Shown: positions 16,445 to 23,382 of the stretch, one piece after another | Position numbering within the stretch: the stretch's first letter is position 1 | How the letters are laid out: each line of letters starts with the position of its first letter | Source: Verrucomicrobiia bacterium | GTDB taxonomy: Bacteria > Verrucomicrobiota > Verrucomicrobiia > Verrucomicrobiales > DEV007 | Direction: 5' to 3' | DNA length: 32,228 bases | Assembly: GCA_020439925.1 (NCBI GenBank) | Contig: JAGRPC010000269.1 | Location: 1-32,228, forward strand | Position numbers and translations under genes: made by a program | Notes under the pieces: model-generated | The model's input: only the letters and a program-made list of their open reading frames with translations | What the model was told of the DNA's origin: nothing | Database searches by the model: none

Positions 16445-16690
16445 GTGATCGTCCCTTTTGACATTCTCATTCTGGTTTTCCTCGTCATCGCGGCGGTGAT
16501 TTCCCTCTGGGTCAAGGACCTGCTCGCCGCGGCGATGATCTATGGCATCTACGGGTTTCTCATTTGCCTGCTCTGGGCGGAGATGGGGGCGGTGGATGTG
16601 GCCTTCACCGAGGCCACCGTGGGTGCTGGAGTCAGCACGGTCCTGATCGTGGCCACGATTCTGAACACGAGGAGGAAATCGACCGACTGA
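16445..16690 (+). CDS. DUF4040/MbhD-like antiporter subunit (stand-alone piece of MrpA C-terminus)
   Basis: This is an 81-residue protein with two or three membrane helices and a GTG start at 16445. The core GAVDVAFTEATVGAGVSTVL is the signature of the DUF4040/MbhD domain, which in classical Mrp complexes forms part of the C-terminal half of the large MrpA protein. The acidic residues in VDVAFTEA correspond to conserved charged residues of the ion path in that family. Here it is a separate gene, as in Mbh hydrogenases. The stop overlaps the next start by one base (TGATG at 16688-16692). Confidence 0.82.
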   Translation: MIVPFDILILVFLVIAAVISLWVKDLLAAAMIYGIYGFLICLLWAEMGAVDVAFTEATVGAGVSTVLIVATILNTRRKSTD

Positions 16691-17481
16691 TGAAAGCGAA
16701 AATCTACGCCTCCCTCGCCGTTGTCATCACCGGAGCGGTTTTGCTCTACGCGGTGACGGATTTCCCCAATTTCGGCGACCCGCACTCTCCGGCGAACGCC
16801 GGCGTGAAGGGGGGCGCTCCTTCCGCCTCGATCTACTATATCGAAAACACCTACCGCGATACCAAGGTTCCGAATCTCGTGACTGCGGTTCTTGCGGACT
16901 ACCGCGGTTACGACACGATGTTTGAAACCGTCGTCATCCTCACCGCGGGCATGGCGATCTTTGCGATTCTCCGGGTTCTCCGGCGGGACGAAGACACCGA
17001 GGAAGCCGCTCCCGTCGATCGCTCCATCGACGGAGACCATCACCGCATCATCGTGGGAATCACCTGCCGCATCGCCGTGCCCCTCATTCAGATTTTCGCC
17101 CTCTACGTGGTCGCGCACGGTCACCACAGCCCCGGTGGCGGGTTCCAGGGAGGGGTCATGCTCGGGGCCAGTTTCATTCTTATCGCCCTTTCCGGATCCC
17201 TGAGCGACGCACTGGCCCGTCTCGGCGAGTCGAGTTTCATCCGGCTCGCCTGCATCGGGATCTTCATCTATGCCGGCTTTGGCTTCCTGCCCCTGCTCGT
17301 CGACCGGAATTTTCTCGACTACGGCGCCCTGGCCGGGCTTCTCATGACCGATGGGGAGGAGATGGCCCGCTCCCACAGCATGCTCGGTGTCGAGATCGGC
17401 GTGGCCATGACGGTGATGGCGGTGATGTTCGCCATCTTTGCCAACCTCTCGACCCGGGGACGCCTCCAAGGGGGGCTTTGA
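16690..17481 (+). CDS. mrpB: MbhE-MnhB fusion antiporter subunit
   Basis: This is a 263-residue membrane protein. The first part (about 1-100) resembles MbhE, the very C-terminal piece of MrpA: an N-terminal helix, then VPNLVTAVLADYRGYDTMFE and a second helix. The second part (about 113-263) is a full MrpB/MnhB with four helices and the signature YVVAHGHHSPGGGFQGGVML. The linker is acidic (RRDEDTEEAAPVDRSIDGD). I chose ATG 16690, which overlaps the preceding stop; the longer frame runs back into the DUF4040 gene. The fusion links the MrpA remnant to MrpB in one chain, in the same order as MbhE-MbhF. Confidence 0.88.
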   Translation: MKAKIYASLAVVITGAVLLYAVTDFPNFGDPHSPANAGVKGGAPSASIYYIENTYRDTKVPNLVTAVLADYRGYDTMFETVVILTAGMAIFAILRVLRRDEDTEEAAPVDRSIDGDHHRIIVGITCRIAVPLIQIFALYVVAHGHHSPGGGFQGGVMLGASFILIALSGSLSDALARLGESSFIRLACIGIFIYAGFGFLPLLVDRNFLDYGALAGLLMTDGEEMARSHSMLGVEIGVAMTVMAVMFAIFANLSTRGRLQGGL

Positions 17482-17502
17482 ACTCGAAACGCGGAACTGC
17501 CC

Positions 17503-18000
17503 ATGGTGTCATTCTTCCAAGAAGCGGTTGTGCCGCACTTCAATTTCTGGATCTACGTCATCATCATGATGATCGGCCTCTGGGCGGTGATCGCGAAGAA
17601 CAACCTCGTCAAGAAGCTCATCGGCCTTTCCATTTTCCAGACCGCGATCCTGCTCCTCTATGTTTCCCTTGCGGTGAAGGAGGATGCGGGGATTCCCATT
17701 CTCGACCATCACGCCGTCGCCCATGTCGGTGAGCCGGAAGGGGCGGCGGCGGAAGCGGCCGGTGAACCGGGGAAGCAGCACGCCGGTGAAGTGGATACCC
17801 ACGGCAACGGACATCCGGCGATCGATCCCGACCGGATTGCCAACCCGCTGCCTCACGTCCTTATGCTCACCGCCATCGTTGTCGGTGTGGCGACGCTGGG
17901 TGTCGCCCTGGCCCTTTGCCAGATGATTTACAAGGATTTCGGCACCCTCGAAGAGGACGAAGTGCTGCAGAAAATCAAGTCGCTCCACGACGATGTCTGA
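17503..18000 (+). CDS. mrpC: Cation/proton antiporter subunit C (MrpC/NuoK-like) with His/Glu/Ala-rich insertion
   Basis: This is a 165-residue protein with three membrane helices, homologous to NuoK. The second helix contains NNLVKKLIGLSIFQTAILLLY. The third follows NPLPHVLMLTAIVVGVATLG. Typical MrpC proteins are about 110-125 residues; the extra length is a hydrophilic insertion at about 69-112 between helices 2 and 3, rich in His, Ala, Glu and Gly. The C-terminus carries an acidic tail (GTLEEDEVLQ). It overlaps mrpD by 8 bases. Confidence 0.9.
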   Translation: MVSFFQEAVVPHFNFWIYVIIMMIGLWAVIAKNNLVKKLIGLSIFQTAILLLYVSLAVKEDAGIPILDHHAVAHVGEPEGAAAEAAGEPGKQHAGEVDTHGNGHPAIDPDRIANPLPHVLMLTAIVVGVATLGVALALCQMIYKDFGTLEEDEVLQKIKSLHDDV

Positions 18001-19552
18001 TCACTTCCCCGCCCTCCTTCTCGTCGCCCCGCTCTTTGGCGCCCTCATTGTCGGGCTCGCCGGGATGCGGGACCACCGCATCTGCCTGCCGGTGACCCTT
18101 TTTGCGCTCGTGGTCTCCCTGGTTTCCGCTTTGGGCATCCTCCTCCAGGTGGCAGGGAACGGACCGCTCGATTATTTCGTGGCTGGCTGGAAGGAACCCC
18201 TCGGCGTCGGCATTCAGCTGCGGGCCGATGCGATCAACAGCCCGCTCCTCGTGGTCATCGCCGTGGTCGCCATTCTCGCGGCGCTCTTCACGGTCCGTCC
18301 CGCGGGCGACCGCGACACCGAGAAGACTCCCCATTTTTACATCCTCTTCCTGCTTCTCTGCGTCGGACTCTTCGGGATCACGATCACCGGGGATGCCTTC
18401 AACGTGTTTGTCCTGATCGAGGTGACAGCCCTGTCGAGTTATGGCCTCATCGCCATCGGCAGCGCAAAGCGCTGCAAGGTGTCCGCTTTCCACTACCTCG
18501 TCATGGGCACGGTGGGGGCGTCCTTCTACCTCCTCGGGGTCGGCTACCTCTATCTGAAGGTGGGTTCCCTGAACATGAGGGACATTCACCAGATCCTCGC
18601 CTCGGACCCGTCGCTGGTCGATTCGCGGGCCATCCGCACTGCCTTCGTTTTCATCCTTGTCGGCATCTGGACGAAAATGGCCTTTTTCCCCCTGCACGGA
18701 TGGCTTGCCAACGCCTACAGCTATTGTCCCTCGGGCAGTGCCTGCCTTCTCGCACCCCTGGTGACCAAGGTTTCGGTCTACGTGATGGTACGGATGATGG
18801 TGAGCGTCTTCGGGCTCGATCATCTCGAGGCGAACGTCGAATGGGGACATTTTGTGGTGTGGCTCGCCGTGATCGCGATTGTCGCCGGATCGGTGAAGGC
18901 CCTCGCCGCTCGCGAAATCAAGAAGATGCTCTGTGCCCTCATCGTCGCAGAGGTCGGTTACATGGTCGGAGGTGCTTGGCTCGGAGATCCCGAGCGTTGG
19001 GGACTCACGGGCACCGTCTACCACATCCTCGCCGACGCAGTCATGACCTCCTGTCTCTTTCTCGCGGCAGGAGCCTTCGCGAAGCGTCTTGGTGCGGTCA
19101 AACTCGAGGACCTTTCCGGCGTGTTCCGCAAGATGCCCCTGACCGCGGCGGGATTCGTCGTCGGAGGACTGGCGATCATCGGGGTTCCGCCCACTTGCGG
19201 ATTCTTCAGCAAGTTCTACCTCATCCGGGGTGGAATCGAATCCGGCCAGTGGGTGTATGTCGTCGCTCTCCTGGGATCGAGTCTGGTCAACGCGGTCCTG
19301 TTCTTTCGTCTGTTCGAAATCGCCTATTTCGGAAAACATCCCGTCGAGTCTCACGGACACGGGGACGATCATGGAGAAGGGCACGAAGAGGAAGCGCCTG
19401 AAGTGCGCATTGAAGCGGCGCCCAATGCCCTCATTCCGCTTCTCGTCGCTGCGGCGATTCTTGTTCTCCTAGGCATATTCAACGGTCCCGTGGTCGAGTT
19501 CATCCGCAGCGGCCTCATCCAATCCGCGCCCATCGTTTCCGCCGCGGGATAA
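17993..19552 (+). CDS. mrpD: Antiporter channel subunit D, first copy (MrpD/MbhH-like)
   Basis: This is a 519-residue polytopic protein of the NuoL/M/N-MrpA/D family. The proton-path residues are present: Glu143 in TM5 (VFVLIEVTALSSYGL), Lys228 in TM7 (GIWTKMAFFPLHGWL), Lys259 in TM8 (APLVTKVSVYV), and a lysine in the later discontinuous helix (PTCGFFSKFYL). By family knowledge it moves protons or cations through the antiporter. A hydrophilic loop near the end (449-467) has five His with Gly/Asp/Glu. The start overlaps the end of mrpC. It is in the position of MbhH in hydrogenase operons. Confidence 0.9.
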   Translation: MSDHFPALLLVAPLFGALIVGLAGMRDHRICLPVTLFALVVSLVSALGILLQVAGNGPLDYFVAGWKEPLGVGIQLRADAINSPLLVVIAVVAILAALFTVRPAGDRDTEKTPHFYILFLLLCVGLFGITITGDAFNVFVLIEVTALSSYGLIAIGSAKRCKVSAFHYLVMGTVGASFYLLGVGYLYLKVGSLNMRDIHQILASDPSLVDSRAIRTAFVFILVGIWTKMAFFPLHGWLANAYSYCPSGSACLLAPLVTKVSVYVMVRMMVSVFGLDHLEANVEWGHFVVWLAVIAIVAGSVKALAAREIKKMLCALIVAEVGYMVGGAWLGDPERWGLTGTVYHILADAVMTSCLFLAAGAFAKRLGAVKLEDLSGVFRKMPLTAAGFVVGGLAIIGVPPTCGFFSKFYLIRGGIESGQWVYVVALLGSSLVNAVLFFRLFEIAYFGKHPVESHGHGDDHGEGHEEEAPEVRIEAAPNALIPLLVAAAILVLLGIFNGPVVEFIRSGLIQSAPIVSAAG

Positions 19553-19564
19553 GCGAGTTCAGGT

Positions 19565-21064
19565 ATGGAGAACACAGTGCAAAGCTTTCTTCCCCTCTGG
19601 GCCTGCCTCGCCTCGCTCGTGGCCGTTCCGGCGATTGTCCTCCTCCGGCGGGAACCGTCCCTTCGCGAGTTTGTCACCTTTGTGGCGGGGATTGCCAAGT
19701 TCGCGCTGGTCCTCGCGATGCTGCCCGTGATCCTCGAGGGAAAGGTCATCGTCGCCACGCTCGTCGACGGGATCGGCGGCATCAACGTTCCCATCGCCTT
19801 CCGCGTCGACGCGTTGGGAATGCTCTTTGCCCTCGTCGCTTCCTCGCTGTGGATCCTCACCTCGCTCTACGCGATCGGTTACATGCGGGGGCTCCACGAA
19901 CACTCCCAGACCCGCTTTTTCGCCTTCTTCGCACTCTCCCTCTGCGCCACTCTCGGGGTCGCTTTCGCGGGGAATCTCCTGACCCTTTATCTCTTTTACG
20001 AGATGCTCTCGCTCTCGACCTGGCCGCTCGTGACCCACCACCAGGACAAGGAGGCCCGCACCGGGGGACGCACCTACCTTTCCTACCTGCTCGGAACCTC
20101 GATCGCCTTCGCCATTCCCGCGATTCTTTTCACCTACACGCGGAGCGGCGGCCATCTCGATTTCGGACCCGAGGCCATTCTCGCCCATAGCGATCTTGGT
20201 TACTGGCCCGCCCTGGTGCTGCTGTTGGGTTTTGCCTTCGGTTTCTCGAAAGCGGGGCTCATGCCCTTCCATTCCTGGCTTCCCGGCGCGATGGTCGCCC
20301 CCACGCCCGTCTCGGCCCTGCTTCACGCCGTCGCCGTCGTGAAAGTCGGTGTCTTCTGCGTCATCCGCGTCGTTACGGGGGTCTTCGGGGTGGATCTGCT
20401 GGGGCGCCTTGGAGTCAACCTCGTGCTCTGCTGGATCGCGGCCTTCACCGTGGTGACTTCTTCCCTCATCGCCCTGACTCAGGACAACCTGAAGCGCCGC
20501 CTCGCCTTCTCCACGATCGGCCAGCTTTCCTACATCGTTCTCGGTGTGTCGCTGCTCAGCGAGCATGCTGTGATGGGCAGCATTCTTCACATCGCCATGC
20601 ATGCCGTTGGCAAGATCACCCTCTTCTTCTGCGCAGGAGCGATTTTCGTGGCCTGCGGCAAGAAGTACGTCACCGAACTCGACGGCCTCGGACGACGCAT
20701 GCCGGTGACCTTTGCCGCCTTCGCCATCGGCGCGATGAGTGTCACCGGCTTGCCGCCCACCGGAGGCATGCTCAGCAAACTCTATCTCGTCTGGGGCGCG
20801 GCGGAGGCTCATCAGATCGCCCTGCTCTGTGTCTTCCTCGTCAGCACGATCCTCAACGGCGCCTACTTCTTCCCGGTGATCTACCGCGCTTTCTTCAAAC
20901 CTCTGCCGGAGCCGGCCTCCGCTTCGGGGATCGCGGAAGCCCCGCTCGCCTGCGTGCTGCCCCTTGCTCTCACGGCCGCGGGATCCGTCCTCCTTTTCTT
21001 TTTCCCGGGACTCCTCCACGATCTTGCCGGCATTATGGCCAACGGTGGAGTCGCCAATCCCTGA
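19565..21064 (+). CDS. Antiporter channel subunit, second copy (NuoL/MrpA-N-like)
   Basis: This is a 499-residue polytopic protein of the NuoL/M/N family. Key residues are Glu146 (LYLFYEMLSLSTWPL), Lys229 (FGFSKAGLMPFHSWLP), His254 and Lys260 (APTPVSALLHAVAVVK), and a later lysine (TGGMLSKLYL). The APTPVSALLH stretch resembles the N-terminal half of MrpA and NuoL more than MrpD. I infer that it stands in for the missing MrpA channel domain, without MrpA's long C-terminal half. It starts 12 bases after the first D gene. Confidence 0.85.
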   Translation: MENTVQSFLPLWACLASLVAVPAIVLLRREPSLREFVTFVAGIAKFALVLAMLPVILEGKVIVATLVDGIGGINVPIAFRVDALGMLFALVASSLWILTSLYAIGYMRGLHEHSQTRFFAFFALSLCATLGVAFAGNLLTLYLFYEMLSLSTWPLVTHHQDKEARTGGRTYLSYLLGTSIAFAIPAILFTYTRSGGHLDFGPEAILAHSDLGYWPALVLLLGFAFGFSKAGLMPFHSWLPGAMVAPTPVSALLHAVAVVKVGVFCVIRVVTGVFGVDLLGRLGVNLVLCWIAAFTVVTSSLIALTQDNLKRRLAFSTIGQLSYIVLGVSLLSEHAVMGSILHIAMHAVGKITLFFCAGAIFVACGKKYVTELDGLGRRMPVTFAAFAIGAMSVTGLPPTGGMLSKLYLVWGAAEAHQIALLCVFLVSTILNGAYFFPVIYRAFFKPLPEPASASGIAEAPLACVLPLALTAAGSVLLFFFPGLLHDLAGIMANGGVANP

Positions 21065-21077
21065 CCCTCTGCGAACG

Positions 21078-21266
21078 ATGCCTGCCCGCGAAGATAATCA
21101 CGACCTCTACGAACTGAAACACGAGGCGAAGCCCGGTTACGGACGCATCTTCGCCGTCGTCTTTGCGGCGATGGGCCTCTACCTCGCCCTCATCCTGATT
21201 TCGTCTCCCGGTCCCGCGAAGAACCACGGGCATCATGGAGAAATCCCGGCTCCCTCCCACCCTTGA
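21078..21266 (+). CDS. Small single-span membrane protein of the antiporter operon
   Basis: This is a 62-residue protein with a polar N-terminus (MPAREDNHDLYELKHEAKPGY), one membrane helix (about 25-43) and a His/Pro-rich tail (NHGHHGEIPAPSHP). I do not recognise a family. Its place, 13 bases after one channel gene and 4 bases before the next small gene, suggests an accessory antiporter subunit. I chose ATG 21078; the longer frame overlaps the upstream gene. There is no Shine-Dalgarno. Confidence 0.6.
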   Translation: MPAREDNHDLYELKHEAKPGYGRIFAVVFAAMGLYLALILISSPGPAKNHGHHGEIPAPSHP

Positions 21267-21270
21267 ACCC

Positions 21271-21582
21271 ATGACTCCTCCCGATTCCAAAGAGCGGCCC
21301 TCCTGGTTCTTCCAGCCGAAGAACGTCCGGCGAGTGATCGTGGGGCTGTTCGGTGCCTGCGGCTTCTTTTTCCTCCTCGATGTTGTCTTCGTTCTGACCG
21401 GCTTCGACAAGCACCCCCACTTCCAATGGGAGCAGTGGCCCGGGTTTTATGCCGTCTTCGGATTTGTGGCCTGCGTTCTCCTTGTCCTCATTTCCAGGTT
21501 CCTGCTTCGTCCGCTCGTGATGCGCGGGGAGGACTACTACGAGAAAAACTCGACTCCAACCGGAGACAAGACCGATGCCTGA
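21271..21582 (+). CDS. Small two-span membrane protein of the antiporter operon
   Basis: This is a 103-residue protein with two membrane helices (VIVGLFGACGFFFLLDVVFVL and YAVFGFVACVLLVLISRFLL, each near 20 residues) and a charged tail (RGEDYYEKN). From memory, similar short proteins with an NVRR start, a GFYAVFGFVACVLLVLI helix and a DYY tail sit next to this type of antiporter subunit in other bacteria, but no function is known to me. ATG 21271 begins 4 bases after the upstream stop. An in-frame ATG at 21235 would add 12 residues and overlap the upstream gene. It overlaps the next gene by 8 bases. Confidence 0.7.
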   Translation: MTPPDSKERPSWFFQPKNVRRVIVGLFGACGFFFLLDVVFVLTGFDKHPHFQWEQWPGFYAVFGFVACVLLVLISRFLLRPLVMRGEDYYEKNSTPTGDKTDA

Positions 21583-23368
21583 AGCGCTTCCACCCTCCTT
21601 GATCTACCTGCTCGGCGCCCTGCTCGTGCCCTTGATGCGCGGAAGATTGCGGCAGGTTTTCGCCCTTGCCGTGCCGTTGGTGGCATTTGCGAACTACTAC
21701 CTCATCGGAAAGGGGATCCACTGGCGCGTCGAGCTGCTCGACTTCGAGCTGATCCTCGGCCGTGCCGACGCGTGGAGCCTGATCTTCCTCCACATCTTCA
21801 CCGTTCTTTCCTTCATCGGGATCCTCTTCATCGTCCGCGACAACTCCCCCCTCGATCTTTCCGCCGGACTCCTCTACGCGGGCAGCGCGATGGGCGTGGT
21901 GATGGCGGGAGACCTCCTCACGCTTTTCTTTTTCTGGGAGCTGCTCACGATGGGAGCGGTGCTCTGCATTCTCGCCCGGAGAACCCCGGCGTCGGGACGG
22001 GCTGCGATGCGATACCTTCTCGTCCACGTCTTCGGGGGAGTCGTCCTCCTTGCCGGACTCGTTCTCCACCTCGCCGCCGGAGGCAGCACCGCCTTTGACA
22101 AGATCGAACTGAGCGGGGTCGGCCCTTGGCTCATGTTCTTCGGCTTCGGAATCAACTGCGCCTGGCCGCTTCTCGGGGCCTGGCTCACCGACACCTATCC
22201 CGAGGCCTCCATCGGCGGTGTCGTCTTCATGGCCACCTACACCACGAAGACCGCCGTCTATGTCCTCGCGCGCACTTTTCCCGAGGAGCCGGTCCTCATC
22301 TGGATCGGCGTGGCCATGGCGACCTTGCCGATCTTCTACGCCGTGATCGAAAACGACCTGCGCCGTGTCCTCGCATACAGCCTCATCAACCAGGTTGGCT
22401 TCATGATCGTCGGGGTCGGTCTCGGCACCGCCCTTTCGCTCAACGGCACCGCCGCGCACGCTTATTGTCACATCCTTTACAAGGCGCTTCTCTTCATGTC
22501 CATCGGAGCGGTGATCTACCGTACCGGCAAATCCAAAGCGACCGAGCTGGGTGGTCTCTGCCGCTCCATGCCGTGGACCTGCCTTTTCTGCTGCATCGGT
22601 GCCGCGAGCATCTCCGCCTTTCCGCTCTTCAGCGGTTTCGTCAGCAAATCGATGATCATGAGCTCCGCCGCGGCCGAGGGTCAGGTGGTCGTCTGGCTGG
22701 CCCTGCTCTTTGCCTCGGCGGGGGTCTTCCACCATGCCGGTATCAAGATTCCCTTCTTCGCGTTTTTCTCCCATGACTCCGGAATCCGTTGCAAGGAGGC
22801 CCCGCTGAACCAGCTCCTCGCGATGGGAATCGCGGCGGTTCTTTGTATTTTCGTCGGAGCCTTTCCCCACGCCTTTCTCTATCCGATGCTGCCCAACGTG
22901 GAGGCGACCTACGAACCCTACACCGTCGGCCACGTCACCGACCAGCTCGCCCTGCTCCTCTTCAGTGCCCTTGCCTTCACCCTGCTGATGCTGGCCGGAC
23001 TCTATCCCGCCGAAATCCGGTCGACCAATCTCGACGCCGACTGGATCTATCGAAAGGGAGGGCCCTTCTTCTATCGTCTTGCCGATCGCAGTCTCAATGC
23101 GATCAATGCCGCCGCCTCGCGCCTCTTCCTCGGCAGGGTCGTCAAGGGAATCGTCAATTTCTTCGAGTCAGGCCTGCCACGGGTTGCCTGCTTTTTCATG
23201 ACGCCGGTTTGGAAGGTGATGGGGCATGACGACGCCCGCATCGAGGCGGAGCGACACTCTCTTTTCCGTCGTGCCGCCGTGGGAGCCTTCCCCGTCGGGG
23301 TCACCGCTTTCAGCGCCGTGATTCTGCTGGGTTTGCTGACCGTGTATTATTACGTGTCGGGGAGGTGA
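21575..23368 (+). CDS. Antiporter channel subunit, third copy, atypical (TM7 Lys replaced by Asn; NuoL-like C-terminal extension)
   Basis: This is a 597-residue polytopic protein of the NuoL/M/N family. Glu122 in TM5 (LFFFWELLTMGAV), Lys225 in TM8 (TYTTKTAVYV) and a later lysine (SGFVSKSMIM) are kept. At the TM7 position (FGINCAWPLLGAWL, Asn194, codon 22154-22156) the lysine that is essential in NuoL/M/N and MrpA/D is Asn. The conserved FYAVIENDLRRVLAYSLINQ segment is intact. From about residue 484 a hydrophilic extension of some 85 residues leads to a final membrane helix (about 572-593), like the lateral helix and last helix of NuoL. GGAG lies 9 bases before ATG 21575. It is the last gene of the operon and convergent with the deacetylase gene. 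Confidence 0.87.
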   Translation: MPEALPPSLIYLLGALLVPLMRGRLRQVFALAVPLVAFANYYLIGKGIHWRVELLDFELILGRADAWSLIFLHIFTVLSFIGILFIVRDNSPLDLSAGLLYAGSAMGVVMAGDLLTLFFFWELLTMGAVLCILARRTPASGRAAMRYLLVHVFGGVVLLAGLVLHLAAGGSTAFDKIELSGVGPWLMFFGFGINCAWPLLGAWLTDTYPEASIGGVVFMATYTTKTAVYVLARTFPEEPVLIWIGVAMATLPIFYAVIENDLRRVLAYSLINQVGFMIVGVGLGTALSLNGTAAHAYCHILYKALLFMSIGAVIYRTGKSKATELGGLCRSMPWTCLFCCIGAASISAFPLFSGFVSKSMIMSSAAAEGQVVVWLALLFASAGVFHHAGIKIPFFAFFSHDSGIRCKEAPLNQLLAMGIAAVLCIFVGAFPHAFLYPMLPNVEATYEPYTVGHVTDQLALLLFSALAFTLLMLAGLYPAEIRSTNLDADWIYRKGGPFFYRLADRSLNAINAAASRLFLGRVVKGIVNFFESGLPRVACFFMTPVWKVMGHDDARIEAERHSLFRRAAVGAFPVGVTAFSAVILLGLLTVYYYVSGR

Positions 23369-23382
23369 GTTTTGCTCACCCC
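23359..23382. terminator. Hairpin enclosing both convergent stop codons (antiporter operon / deacetylase)
   Basis: GGTGAG (23364-23369) pairs with CTCACC (23375-23380) around a TTTTG loop. One bulged A is followed by two more G-C pairs (23361-23362 with 23381-23382). The left arm holds the TGA of the antiporter gene (23366-23368) and the right arm holds the minus-strand TGA of the deacetylase (23376-23378). No T tract follows on either side. Confidence 0.45.

Noticed and set aside
17707..17840. CRISPR-like or tandem DNA repeat in the His/Ala/Glu insertion of mrpC
   Set aside because: The bias is in the protein composition; I see no regular DNA repeat unit.
17975..22933. Long minus-strand open frames (about 470-490 residues each) opposite the channel genes
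   Set aside because: They are rich in Glu, Gly, Arg and His as expected for the antisense of membrane-protein genes, have no recognisable motif, and their ends do not fit an operon.
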